A stretch of 64,000 nucleotides of DNA from Caldimonas tepidiphila (GTDB lineage: Bacteria > Pseudomonadota > Gammaproteobacteria > Burkholderiales > Burkholderiaceae_C), in NCBI RefSeq assembly GCF_003569765.1, contig NZ_QXMG01000032.1:1-64000 (forward strand), read 5' to 3'. The position numbers were made by a program, and so were the translations under genes. The notes beneath the pieces were generated by a model. That model was not told where the DNA came from. It saw only the letters and a list, made by a program, of their open reading frames with translations, and did not search any database. The stretch's first letter is position 1, and each line of letters opens with the position of its first letter. Positions 1 to 9,885 of this stretch are shown in pieces.

Positions 1-275
1 GCGGCACCTCGTTCTCGAGCCTGTCCTCGATGCAGAGCACCACGACGGCGAAGAACTCGGTCTCGGCCGGCCTGAATGCCTTCGCGGCGGGCGTCGCCTA
101 CCCCTCGTCGCCGATGACGCAGTACGCCACGCAGGACCTGCGCCTGAAGCCGGGCTCGGCGCCCGAGAACAAGGCGGTGCGCATCCCCAACGTCAACGAC
201 GGCTACAGCGGCACTGCGCCGGACATCGGCGCCCACGAGGTCGGCGCGGCGCTGCCGGTCTACGGCCCGCGCTGA
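1..275 (+). CDS. C-terminal end of a secreted parallel beta-helix protein (5'-truncated by window edge)
   Basis: The frame is open from the left edge, so only about the last 90 residues are seen. They align closely with the C-termini of the three complete paralogues downstream: a TSFSSL motif, an FAAGVAYP-type motif, a DLRLKPG motif, then the shared RIPNVNDG ... APDIGA ... LPVYGPR ending. The ending resembles the terminal strand and cap of right-handed parallel beta-helix proteins. Most residues match the next copy, so this is the first visible member of a tandem array. Function is unknown; see the complete copies. The frame is intact, so the break is the window edge, not decay. Confidence 0.85.
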   Translation, partial: GTSFSSLSSMQSTTTAKNSVSAGLNAFAAGVAYPSSPMTQYATQDLRLKPGSAPENKAVRIPNVNDGYSGTAPDIGAHEVGAALPVYGPR

Positions 276-324
276 GCCCGCGCCCTGCCGCCGCGCCCGC
301 GGCGGCTTCCCCGCGCCTTGCAGG

Positions 325-365
325 CCGGACCCGGGCTCTCCGCCCGGGCCCGGTCCTTTTCTTCT
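325..365 (+). terminator. Rho-independent terminator after the first beta-helix gene
   Basis: A 12-bp GC-rich stem (ccggacccgggc / gcccgggcccgg, one mismatch) with a 5-base loop is followed by tccttttctt. It lies about 50 bases after the stop codon. Confidence 0.8.
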
Positions 366-381
366 CCGGCCCCCTTTCGGA

Positions 382-440
382 CGTGAATCATTTCACGGCC
401 CTGCGAATATCGTGAATTAGTTCCACCGGTCCTATTTCAC
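382..440 (+). promoter_or_regulatory. CRP-family-like palindrome(s) upstream of the beta-helix gene
   Basis: CGTGA-ATCATT-TCACG (382-397) is a perfect palindrome with the half-site and 6-base spacer of CRP/FNR-family operators (TGTGA-N6-TCACA). A second, degenerate copy starts at 411 (CGTGA-ATTAGT-TCCAC), and a further TTCAC half lies at 436-440. The gap 276-714 is less GC-rich than its surroundings and holds no gene. Apart from these sites and the terminator I see only weak, unassignable promoter-like hexamers. The regulator identity is inference. Confidence 0.45.
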
Positions 441-714
441 ATATTGCCGCCACCCCCTCCAAAACTGGTCCGAATCCGGGCCGGGATTATTTCTCGCTTT
501 GCAGACCGCATTCCCGTTGGTTGTAACCCGACGTGATTCCGCCTTATAGGGCGGCGCCCCGATTTCATTTCATCTGCTTACGGTCGGCCCCTTCCCCCCC
601 ACAGAATTCGCTCACTCGCCAACCGGCCTGCCAGTCAAGCCGGTTTGTTTTGCGGTCAGCGGGACGAAGAAGTACCCGGGGCCCATCAACCATTAAAAGT
701 CGTTGGACCATCAG

Positions 715-2694
715 ATGTCTTTCAAATTCAATTCGTCCCGTCGCCAGTCTGTTTCCTTCACCCTGACCGCCTGCGCCCTGGCTGCGGCGCTCGCCGGTTG
801 CGGCGGCGGCCAGGATTCGATGGCCGGTAATCAGAATGCCACGCTGGCCCAGGCCGGCATTGAATCCGGCAACGAGAACCAGCAAACCGTCTCCTATTCC
901 AGCGAGACGGCCGAATCGGGCAACGTGAATTACGACCCGGAGCTCGCCGGCCTGCAGCCCTCCGCCAACAGCGGCGTCGAGATCTCCGGCGATGCCGCCG
1001 TCGATCCGGCCGAACTCGCGGCCGAAGGCGGTGCCGAGCAGGCAGCGGGTGCCGAGCGCGAATCGATCAAGTCGGTGAGCACCGGCGCGAGCGCCACCAC
1101 CCCGGGCAACGTGAGCGTGCCCTACCCGACGATCAACAACCTGAGCGTGCAGTGGGCGATCAGCGGCGACGCGAACCTCAACGGGGTCGTGAGCGTGCGC
1201 TACCGCCCGAGCGGCACCAGCACCTGGTACACCGGCATGGCGCTGCGCCGCGTCGCCGACGGCAGCAGCAACGACGGCAGCTTCTCGTGGACCAACCGCC
1301 ACTCGGGCAGCATCATGGGCCTGAAGGCCAACACGTCCTACGACATCGAGCTGACGCTGAAGGACCCGGACGGCGGCAGCACCGTGCGCACCGTCACCGC
1401 CCGCACCCGCGCCGTGCCCGCGCCGATGGCCAACGCGCCGGTCAAGAACGTCACGCCGTCGAACTTCGCCAGCGTCGCCGCTGCCGCCCAGCCGGGTGAC
1501 ATCCTGCAGCTCGCCGCCGGTACCTACAGCGGCTTCAGCTTTGGCAAGAACGGCGTGGCCGGCAAGCCGATCGTGATCCGCTCCAGCGGCGGCGCGGTGA
1601 TCAACGGCAACATCGACGTGACCGGCCGCGAGTACGTGCACCTGCACGGCCTGACGATCAACGGCCGCGTGCGCTTCAACAACTCGAAGCACCTGTCGAT
1701 CACCCGCAACACCGTCAAGATCACCAGCGACATCGACGGCATCACCAGCCGCCTGCGCTCGGAAGGCGCCTACATCGCCGACAACATCGTCACCGGCCCG
1801 ACGCCGTGGGCGACCGGCTCGCTGGGCGTATACGGCAACAACGGCGGCGAAGGCATCGTCGTCAACGGCCCCGGCCACGTGATCCAGAACAACCGCGTCA
1901 AGGGCTTCCGCGACAACATCTCGATGATGGAGGCCAGCGAGGCGGTGGACCAGTACAGCATCGACATCATCAACAACGACCTGGAGGTCGGTGCGGACGA
2001 TGCGATCGAGGCGGACTACTGCTTCCACAACTGCCGCGTGATCGGCAACCGCATCCGCAACTCCTTCGACGGCATCTCGGCGCAGCCGACGCTGGGCGGG
2101 CCGGCCTACTTCATCCGCAACGTCATGTACAACGTCACGTACATGCCGTTCAAGCTGAACAACGGCAGCAACGGCAACGTGATCCTGCACAACACGGTGG
2201 TGAAGAACGGCGATGCGTTCGGCGTCTACTCGAGCGTGGCGATCAAGAACATCCTGATGCGCAACAACCTCTTCATCGGCGGCCCAAGCGCGGGCAGCTT
2301 CGGCGGCTACAGCACCGGCAGCGGTCGCGTGATGTCGATCCAGGCGCTCGAGTCCAAGAGCTTCAACATGAACCACGACGCGCTCGGCTCGACCAGCGGC
2401 AGCTTCAACGCGCGACTCGGCGGCAACTCGTTCTCCAGCCTGTCGTCGCTGCAGGGCGGCACCACGGCCAAGAACACGATCTCGATCGGCCTCAACGCCT
2501 TCGCCGCGAGCGTCGCCTACCCGTCGGCGCCGATGACCCAGTACGCGATGCCGGACCTGCGCCTGAAGGCGGGCGCGGCCGCCGAGAACAAGGCGATCCG
2601 CATCCCGAACGTCAACGACAGCTTCACGGGCACCGCGCCGGACATGGGCGCCTTCGAGGTCGGCGCCGCGATGCCGGTCTACGGTCCGCGCTAA
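715..2694 (+). CDS. Secreted lipoprotein: FnIII-like domain plus right-handed parallel beta-helix
   Basis: The protein has 659 residues. The ATG at 715 gives an N-terminus MSFKFN that matches the next paralogue (MSF); the TTG 12 bases earlier is less likely. A signal peptide ends in the lipobox LAGC (Cys29). An Ala/Glu/Ser-rich linker follows (to about 125) containing DPELAGLQPSA, then a fibronectin-III-like domain (about 130-240). The parallel beta-helix (about 245-600) has many short N-rich coils (NNxV, NNLFI). A strictly shared motif at 428-440 is DDAIEADYCFHNC, an acidic cluster followed by C-x3-C. Such folds are typical of polysaccharide lyases, epimerases and NosD-like proteins, but the activity is not readable. 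It probably acts on a polymer while anchored to the outer membrane. Second member of a four-copy tandem array. Confidence 0.85.
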   Translation: MSFKFNSSRRQSVSFTLTACALAAALAGCGGGQDSMAGNQNATLAQAGIESGNENQQTVSYSSETAESGNVNYDPELAGLQPSANSGVEISGDAAVDPAELAAEGGAEQAAGAERESIKSVSTGASATTPGNVSVPYPTINNLSVQWAISGDANLNGVVSVRYRPSGTSTWYTGMALRRVADGSSNDGSFSWTNRHSGSIMGLKANTSYDIELTLKDPDGGSTVRTVTARTRAVPAPMANAPVKNVTPSNFASVAAAAQPGDILQLAAGTYSGFSFGKNGVAGKPIVIRSSGGAVINGNIDVTGREYVHLHGLTINGRVRFNNSKHLSITRNTVKITSDIDGITSRLRSEGAYIADNIVTGPTPWATGSLGVYGNNGGEGIVVNGPGHVIQNNRVKGFRDNISMMEASEAVDQYSIDIINNDLEVGADDAIEADYCFHNCRVIGNRIRNSFDGISAQPTLGGPAYFIRNVMYNVTYMPFKLNNGSNGNVILHNTVVKNGDAFGVYSSVAIKNILMRNNLFIGGPSAGSFGGYSTGSGRVMSIQALESKSFNMNHDALGSTSGSFNARLGGNSFSSLSSLQGGTTAKNTISIGLNAFAASVAYPSAPMTQYAMPDLRLKAGAAAENKAIRIPNVNDSFTGTAPDMGAFEVGAAMPVYGPR

Positions 2695-2730
2695 GCCGCA
2701 ACGCCGCCGCGCCCGCGGCGGCCCCTCTCC

Positions 2731-2770
2731 AAGCCGGAGCCCGCGCCCCCCGCGCGGCCTCCGGCTTTTC
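2731..2770 (+). terminator. Rho-independent terminator after the second beta-helix gene
   Basis: An aagccggag / ctccggctt stem, extended by inner CCGCG/CGCGG-like pairing, is followed by tttt. It lies 36 bases past the stop codon. Confidence 0.75.
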
Positions 2771-2822
2771 TGCATCTGGCGTGTGCCCCCGGTGCACCCT
2801 GGCCTCTTCAGAACCAGCAGTC

Positions 2823-2842
2823 ATCACCCGGGAAGTGGTGAT
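2823..2842. promoter_or_regulatory. Inverted repeat upstream of the third beta-helix gene
   Basis: ATCACC-N8-GGTGAT is a perfect 6-bp inverted repeat in the 330-base gap 2695-3024. It differs from the CGTGA palindrome upstream of the previous copy, so the two genes may be controlled differently. The rest of the gap holds only the terminator and no gene. Operator status is inference. Confidence 0.3.
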
Positions 2843-3024
2843 ATCTCCTGCATATATGTAAGCGCGGGTCAGGCAGGCTGCGGGATTTCCCGGGAGGGGC
2901 CTTCATTTGCTTACCGCGTCCCCGACTCGCCCGAAAGAATGCGCCGCTCTGCGCCGGCCCCCTGCGGGGCCGTGCGCCGCCGTGCGAGCGCTGCGCGGCT
3001 TTCGACGACGAACAGGATCATTTG

Positions 3025-4887
3025 ATGAGCTTTTCGAGGGGAAATCGCGCACCGTCGCGGCCGGCGGCCGCTTCGCTTCCGATCGCCGCGCTGGCGCTGT
3101 CGGGCCTTCTCGCGGCCTGCGGCGGCGGGGGGGATACAAACGCTGACATGGAGCAGCTTCATTCCGGGCCGCCTGCGAGCGGGGATGCGGGCGGCGAGGC
3201 CGCGTTCGACCCGGAGCTCGCCGGCCTCGCGCCGTCCGCCGAGCGCCCTGCCGCGCGCGAACGCGCGGCCGCTGCCGGCGGCGACGCGAGCCGGGCGGGC
3301 GAGGTGACGCTGCCGCACCCGACGCTCGAGCACCTGAGCATCGAATGGGCGGTGGCGGGCGATGCCGACCTCGACGGCGTCGTCGCGGTGCGCTTCCGCC
3401 CCGCCGGCAGCGGGAGCTGGCGGCAGGGCATGGCGCTGCGCCGCGTGCCGGCGGGCAGCAACGCCGGCTTCGCCTGGGAGGGGCGCCATTCCGGCAGCCT
3501 GTTCGGGCTGGAGCCCGGCACGCGCTACGAGATCGAGCTGACGCTGCACGACCCGGACGGCGGCTCCGCGGTGCGCACCGTCGAGGCCCGCACGCGCGCG
3601 CTGCCGGCGCCGATGCGCGGCGCGCCGGTGCGCACGGTCTCGCCGTCGAACCTCGCCGCGGCGCTCGCCGCCGCGCAGCCGGGCGATATCCTCGAGCTCG
3701 GCGCCGGCCGCTACCCGGGCTTCGTCATCGCGCGCAGCGGCAGCGCCGGCCGCCCGCTCGTGATCCGCTCGCGCGCCGGCGCAGTGATCGACGGCGACAT
3801 CGAGATGCACGGCCGGGAGCACGTGCACCTGAGCGGGCTGACGGTGCACGGCCGCCTGCGCCTCAACGCCACGCGCCACGTCGCCGTCACGCACAACACC
3901 GTACACGCCCGCGAGGACGGCATCGTGCAGACGCTGCGCTCCGAGGACAGCTACATCGCCGACAACCTCGTGCTCGGCGGCACGCCCTGGGCCGAGTCCT
4001 CGTTCGGCGTCAACGGCGACAACGTCGGTCGCTACGGCATCCGCGTCACCGGCCCCGGCCACGTGATCCAGCGCAACCGCGTCAGCGGCTTCCGCGACGA
4101 CATCGGCTTCATGAGCGGCAGCGAGGCCGTGGACCAGTTCAGCATCGACGTGCTGGACAACGACCTGCGCAACGCCGCCGACGACGCGGTGGAAGCCGAC
4201 TACTGCCGGCACAACTGCCGCATCGTCGGCAACCGCGTCACCAACGCCTTCGCCGGCATGTCGGCCCAGCCGAGCCTGGGCGGCCCCACCTACTTCGTGC
4301 GCAACGCGATGTACAACATCGTCTACACGCCCTTCAAGCTGCACAACGGCAGCACCGGCGACGTGATCCTGCACAACACGGTGGTCAAGAGCGGCGACGC
4401 GCTCGGCATCTACTCCGGCACGCCGATCCGCCACGCGGTGTTCCGCAACAACCTCTTTATCGGCGGCCCCGGCGGGCGCCATGCCGGCTACCACAGCGGC
4501 CCGGGCGAGGTGCTGTCGATCAGCCGGCTCGAGCTCGACAGCGTGCGCATGGAGCACAACGCCTACGGCTCGGTCAGCGGCGAGTTCCGCGGCCAGATCG
4601 GCTGGGAGGCCTTCTCCAGCGTCGCGGCGCTGCACGACACGCTCAAGGACCGCAAGACCGTCAGGGTCGGGCTCGACGGCTTCGCCGCGCCGGTGGCCTA
4701 CCCCGAGGACCCGGTGCGCGAGCACGCGCCGCCGGACCTGCGCCTCGCGCCGCGCTCGCCGGCGCGCGACGCCGCGGTGCGCATCCCCAACGTCAACGAC
4801 GGCCACGAGGGCCGCGCGCCGGACATCGGCGCCTTCGAGGCCGGTGCGCCGCTGCCGGCCTGGGGGCCGCGCGGCCGGGGGCGCTGA
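3025..4887 (+). CDS. Secreted lipoprotein: FnIII-like domain plus parallel beta-helix (third copy)
   Basis: The protein has 620 residues. The ATG at 3025 (MSFSRGN) is chosen over an in-frame TTG one codon before. The signal peptide ends at lipobox LAAC (Cys32), followed by a Gly run. A shorter linker keeps the DPELAGLAPSA element, then come the same FnIII-like module (LSIEWAVAGDADLDG, HDPDGGSAVRTV) and beta-helix. The acidic/C-x3-C motif is conserved as DDAVEADYCRHNC. It is richer in Arg and Ala than the second copy and has diverged more, so the duplication is not recent. No terminator is visible before the fourth copy 117 bases downstream, so the two may share a transcript. Enzymatic activity is unknown; a lyase or epimerase on an acidic polysaccharide is possible. 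Confidence 0.83.
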   Translation: MSFSRGNRAPSRPAAASLPIAALALSGLLAACGGGGDTNADMEQLHSGPPASGDAGGEAAFDPELAGLAPSAERPAARERAAAAGGDASRAGEVTLPHPTLEHLSIEWAVAGDADLDGVVAVRFRPAGSGSWRQGMALRRVPAGSNAGFAWEGRHSGSLFGLEPGTRYEIELTLHDPDGGSAVRTVEARTRALPAPMRGAPVRTVSPSNLAAALAAAQPGDILELGAGRYPGFVIARSGSAGRPLVIRSRAGAVIDGDIEMHGREHVHLSGLTVHGRLRLNATRHVAVTHNTVHAREDGIVQTLRSEDSYIADNLVLGGTPWAESSFGVNGDNVGRYGIRVTGPGHVIQRNRVSGFRDDIGFMSGSEAVDQFSIDVLDNDLRNAADDAVEADYCRHNCRIVGNRVTNAFAGMSAQPSLGGPTYFVRNAMYNIVYTPFKLHNGSTGDVILHNTVVKSGDALGIYSGTPIRHAVFRNNLFIGGPGGRHAGYHSGPGEVLSISRLELDSVRMEHNAYGSVSGEFRGQIGWEAFSSVAALHDTLKDRKTVRVGLDGFAAPVAYPEDPVREHAPPDLRLAPRSPARDAAVRIPNVNDGHEGRAPDIGAFEAGAPLPAWGPRGRGR

Positions 4888-5004
4888 AAGCGAGCGCCGC
4901 GCCCGCGTCCCGGGCTCGGGGGGAAAGCGTCCGCAGCGCGCCCGAAGCGGCGCCGCCCGCGCCTACCATGGACCGTCCCCGACTCCGCCTCGCCGCCGCC
5001 CGCC

Positions 5005-6786
5005 ATGCCGCGTCACGCCCGCCCCGCCCCCGCGTCCCCTGCGGCCTCGCGCGCCGCCTTCTCGCCGCGCACGGCCGCGCGCCGCGCCGTGCCGCGGCTG
5101 CTCGCGGCGCTGCTCGCGCTCGGCGCGCTGCAGGCCGTGCCGGCCCACGAGAAGGAGGGACGCGGCCGGCGCGGCGCCGCGGCCGATGCGAGCGTGCCCG
5201 GCGAGCTCTCGCTGCCCCACCCGACGCTGCACCACCTCAGCGTGGTGTGGGCCGTGGACGGGGACGCCAACGGCGACGGCGTCGTCGGCGTGCGCTACCG
5301 CCCGCTCGGCAGCCGCGCCTGGCGCACCGGCATGGACCTGCTGCGCGTGCCCGAAGGGGGCCTGCCCGAGGCGGGCTTCCGCTGGAGCGCGCGCCACGCC
5401 GGCAGCATCCTCGACCTGCAGCCCGACACCGCCTACGAGGTCGAGCTCAGCCTGAAGGACCCGGACGGCGGCTCGACGGTGCGCACCGTCACCGCCCGCA
5501 CCCGCGCGGTGCCCGCGCCGATGCCGGGCGCACCGGTGCGCCGGGTGGACCCCGAGGGCTTCGCGGCCGCGGCGGCGCGCGCGCGGCCCGGCGAGGTGCT
5601 GCAACTCGAGCCCGGCACCTATCCCGGCTTCGCGTTCCCGCGCGACGGCGCGCCGGGCCGCCCGATCGTGATCCGCGCCGACGGCCGCGTGCTGATCGAC
5701 GGCGACATCGACCTGAGCGGGCGCCGCCACCTCATCGTGCAGGGGCTGAAGGTCGAGGGCTCGATCCGCTTCAACCGCTCGGCCGACATCGCGATCGTGC
5801 GCAACACCATCCGCACCAAGCGCGACGGCATCCACTCGCGGCTGCGCTCGGAGAACGCCTACATCGCCGACAATACCGTCATCGGCCCCACCGAGTGGGC
5901 CGAGTCCGCGCTCGGCGTCGACGGCAGGAACCGCGGCGAGGGCATCCAGCTCACCGGCCCCGGCCACGTCGTGATGCACAACCGCGTCAAGGGCTTCCGC
6001 GACGGCATCTCGCTGATGGAGGGCGGCGAGGCGGTGGACCAGTACAGCATCGACATCCTCAACAACGACGTGAGCGTCGGGGCCGACGACGGCATCGAGG
6101 CCGACTTCTGCTTCCACAACTGCCGCGTGATGAGGAACCGCATCGCCAACTCCTTCATCGGCATCTCCTCGCAGCCGAGCCTGGGCGGGCCGACCTACTT
6201 CGTGCGCAACGTCATGTACAACGTGCTGCTCACGCCCTTCAAGCTGCACAACGGCAGCGTCGGCAACGTGATCCTGCACAACACGGTGGTGAAGAACGGC
6301 GACGCCTTCGGCGTCTACAGCAGCGTGCCCTTCGGGCAGACGCTAATGCGCAACAACCTCTTCATCGGCGGCCCCGGCGCGGGCAGCTTCGGCGGCTACA
6401 GCACCGGCAGCGGCCGCGCCATCTCGATGCAGGCGCTCGACGCCAGGACCGTCAGCATGGACTACGACGCCTTCGGCTCGATCGGCGGCGAGTTCAGCGC
6501 GCGGCTCAACGGCACCTCCTTCTCCAGCCTCGACGCGCTGCGCAGCGGCACGACGCAGAAGCGCGCGATCCGCATCGGCCTCGACAGCTTCGCCGCCGAG
6601 GTGGCCTACCCGGCCGAGCCGATGACGGAGTACGCCGTCCCCGACCTGCGCCTCGGGCGCGGCTCGCCGGCGGTGGACAGCGCCGTGCCGATCGCCAACA
6701 TCAACGACGACTTCTCCGGCAAGGCGCCGGACCGCGGCGCCTACGAACTCGGCGCGCCGCTGCCGGTCTACGGTCCGCGGCCCTGA
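5005..6786 (+). CDS. Secreted (non-lipoprotein) FnIII-like / parallel beta-helix protein (fourth copy)
   Basis: The protein has 593 residues from the ATG at 5005. Its N-terminus is an Arg/Ala-rich signal peptide with hydrophobic core LLAALLALGALQ and a probable signal peptidase I site VPA-HE. There is no lipobox and no long linker, so it should be soluble in the periplasm or secreted, unlike the two copies before it. The FnIII-like domain (about 75-180) and beta-helix (about 185-560) match the paralogues, including DDGIEADFCFHNC and the closing LPVYGPR. It is the copy nearest the glycoside hydrolase and galactose genes. No T-rich terminator is visible in the 226 bases before the hydrolase, so co-transcription is possible. 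The substrate is not determined. Confidence 0.83.
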   Translation: MPRHARPAPASPAASRAAFSPRTAARRAVPRLLAALLALGALQAVPAHEKEGRGRRGAAADASVPGELSLPHPTLHHLSVVWAVDGDANGDGVVGVRYRPLGSRAWRTGMDLLRVPEGGLPEAGFRWSARHAGSILDLQPDTAYEVELSLKDPDGGSTVRTVTARTRAVPAPMPGAPVRRVDPEGFAAAAARARPGEVLQLEPGTYPGFAFPRDGAPGRPIVIRADGRVLIDGDIDLSGRRHLIVQGLKVEGSIRFNRSADIAIVRNTIRTKRDGIHSRLRSENAYIADNTVIGPTEWAESALGVDGRNRGEGIQLTGPGHVVMHNRVKGFRDGISLMEGGEAVDQYSIDILNNDVSVGADDGIEADFCFHNCRVMRNRIANSFIGISSQPSLGGPTYFVRNVMYNVLLTPFKLHNGSVGNVILHNTVVKNGDAFGVYSSVPFGQTLMRNNLFIGGPGAGSFGGYSTGSGRAISMQALDARTVSMDYDAFGSIGGEFSARLNGTSFSSLDALRSGTTQKRAIRIGLDSFAAEVAYPAEPMTEYAVPDLRLGRGSPAVDSAVPIANINDDFSGKAPDRGAYELGAPLPVYGPRP

Positions 6787-7000
6787 ACCGGCGCGGCCCC
6801 CGCCCCGGCGCCGCGCCCGCGCGGGCCTCCCATTTGCTTCCCTCCCCGGGACAACAGCCGCCGCACGCTCCCTCCCCTCTTCCGCCGTGACGCGGCGCCG
6901 GGGGCGACGGCATCCGGCCGGACCCGCAAGCCGGGGCGCGATCCCCGGGCGCCGGGGCCGCGGCCGGGCGCGACCGCCGGCGGGCGGCGGCGTGCCAACA

Positions 7001-7006
7001 AGGAGG
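7001..7006 (+). promoter_or_regulatory. Ribosome binding site fixing a TTG start
   Basis: A perfect AGGAGG lies 6 bases before TTG 7013. It decides the start of the family 2 glycoside hydrolase against the upstream in-frame GTG at 6887, whose extra 42 residues are Arg/Gly/Pro-rich and domain-free. Confidence 0.8.
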
Positions 7007-7012
7007 ATTGCC

Positions 7013-8794
7013 TTGGATTTCGCCTATCCCCGCCCGCAACTCGTGCGCCCGCACTGGGTCTCGCTCAACGGCCCGTGGAAGTTTTGCTACGACGACACGC
7101 AGTCTTACCGGCGCCCGTCCGACGTCGCCGACTGGCCGCGGCAGATCGTCGTTCCCTACCCGCCCGAGTCCGAGGCCAGCGGCATCGGCGACCGGGGCTT
7201 CCACAAGAACTGCTGGTACCAGCGCGAGTTCGACATCCAGCCCGAGGGCGGGCGCATCCTGCTGCGCTTCGGCGCAGTCGACTACCGCGCCCGCGTCTGG
7301 GTCAACGACAAGCTCGTCGCCACGCACGAGGGCGGCCACACGCCCTTCTTCGCCGACATCACCGACGCGCTCGACCCCTCGGGCCGCCAGGTCGTCACCG
7401 TCCACGCCGAGGACGACCCGCACGAGCTGACCAAGCCGCGCGGCAAGCAGGACTGGCAGCTCGAGCCGCACTCGCTGTGGTATCCGCGCACCACCGGCAT
7501 CTGGCAGACGGTGTGGCTCGAGCGCGTCGCCTGCACCTACGTCGAGAAGATCCGCTGGACGCCGCACGTGCACGGCTTCGCGATCACCTTCGAGGCGCGC
7601 GTGGTGGGCGACCCGGCCGAGGACCTGTCGATCGAGGTCTCGCTGCGCCACGGCGACCGCCTGCTCGCGCGCGACACCTATGCTGTGATCGACGGCGAGG
7701 TGGACCGCTCGATCGCGCTGTCCGACCCCGGCATCGACGACTTCCGCAACGAGCTGCTGTGGAGCCCGGAGCGCCCGACGCTGCTCGACGCCGAGATCGT
7801 GCTGCGCTCGGGCGACAAGGTGCTCGACCGCTTCACGTCCTACACCGCGCTGCGCTCGGTCAGCATCCTGCGCGACCGCTTCATGCTCAACGGCCGCCCC
7901 TACGTGCTGCGCATGGTGCTCGACCAGGGCTACTGGCCCGACACGCTGCTGACCGCGCCGAACGACGAGGCGCTCAAGCGCGACGTCGAGCTCGCCAAGG
8001 CGATGGGCTTCAACGGCGTGCGCAAGCACCAGAAGGTCGAGGACCCGCGCTACCTGTACTGGGCCGACCGCCTGGGGCTGCTGGTGTGGGGCGAGATGCC
8101 CTCGGCCTACCGCTTCACGCGCTCGACGATCCGGCGCACGATCCGCGAGTGGACCGAGGTGCTCGAGCGCGACTACAGCCATCCCTGCGTGATCGTCTGG
8201 GTGCCGTTCAACGAGAGCTGGGGCGTGCCCGAGCTCACCTCGGTGCGCGAGCAGCGCCACGCGGTGGAGGCGCTCTACCACCTGACCAAGACGATCGACG
8301 CGACGCGCCCGGTGATCGGCAACGACGGCTGGGAGAGCAGCGCCACCGACATCATCGGCATCCACGACTACGACGCCAACGTCGAGCACCTGCGCCAGCG
8401 CTACGGCACCGAGGTGGCCCCGCAGCAGCTCTTCGACCGGCGCCGCCCGGGCGGGCGCGTGCTCACGCTGGACGGCTACCCGCACCGCGGCCAGCCGATC
8501 ATGCTCACCGAGTTCGGCGGCATCGCCTACGTGAAGCTGCCGCCGCCGGGCGTCAAGCAGACCTGGGGCTACACGGTGGCCAGGAGCGACGAGGAGTTCT
8601 CCGCGCTGTTCCACCAGCTGCTCGAGACGGTGAACCACGTCGCGATGTTCAGCGGCTTCTGCTACACGCAGTTCGCCGACACCTTCCAGGAGGCCAACGG
8701 GCTGCTGTGCGCCGACCGCACGCCGAAGCTGCCGCTCGAGGACATCCGCCGCGCGACGACGATCTCGCGCACCTACATCCCCGGGGGCGTCTGA
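7013..8794 (+). CDS. Glycoside hydrolase family 2 (beta-galactosidase/beta-glucuronidase type)
   Basis: The protein has 593 residues from TTG 7013 (RBS evidence). Domain order is the GH2 sugar-binding jelly roll (about 1-160, with the usual SLNGPWKF opening and a WYQREF strand), an immunoglobulin-like domain (about 165-275), and a TIM barrel (about 280-590). The acid/base Glu is E401 in the NES motif (VPFNESWG) and the nucleophile is E500 in LTEFGG. GH2 enzymes release beta-linked hexoses or uronic acids. The start of galT two bases after this stop makes beta-galactosidase the most likely activity. There is no signal peptide, so it acts in the cytoplasm on imported oligosaccharides. First gene of the galactose operon. 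Confidence 0.88.
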   Translation: MDFAYPRPQLVRPHWVSLNGPWKFCYDDTQSYRRPSDVADWPRQIVVPYPPESEASGIGDRGFHKNCWYQREFDIQPEGGRILLRFGAVDYRARVWVNDKLVATHEGGHTPFFADITDALDPSGRQVVTVHAEDDPHELTKPRGKQDWQLEPHSLWYPRTTGIWQTVWLERVACTYVEKIRWTPHVHGFAITFEARVVGDPAEDLSIEVSLRHGDRLLARDTYAVIDGEVDRSIALSDPGIDDFRNELLWSPERPTLLDAEIVLRSGDKVLDRFTSYTALRSVSILRDRFMLNGRPYVLRMVLDQGYWPDTLLTAPNDEALKRDVELAKAMGFNGVRKHQKVEDPRYLYWADRLGLLVWGEMPSAYRFTRSTIRRTIREWTEVLERDYSHPCVIVWVPFNESWGVPELTSVREQRHAVEALYHLTKTIDATRPVIGNDGWESSATDIIGIHDYDANVEHLRQRYGTEVAPQQLFDRRRPGGRVLTLDGYPHRGQPIMLTEFGGIAYVKLPPPGVKQTWGYTVARSDEEFSALFHQLLETVNHVAMFSGFCYTQFADTFQEANGLLCADRTPKLPLEDIRRATTISRTYIPGGV

Positions 8795-8795
8795 G

Positions 8796-9881
<1,086 letters not shown>

Positions 9882-9885
9882 CGCG

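Noticed and set aside
565-2775. 736-residue minus-strand open frame over the second beta-helix gene
   Set aside because: It is rich in Arg, Val, Ala, Asp and His in the monotonous pattern of antisense frames in GC-rich DNA. It has no domain, while the plus strand encodes a clear exported protein.
3345-6890. 1181-residue plus-strand frame across two beta-helix genes
   Set aside because: Arg/Pro/Gln-rich shadow frame crossing two real genes and their gap; no RBS or domain.
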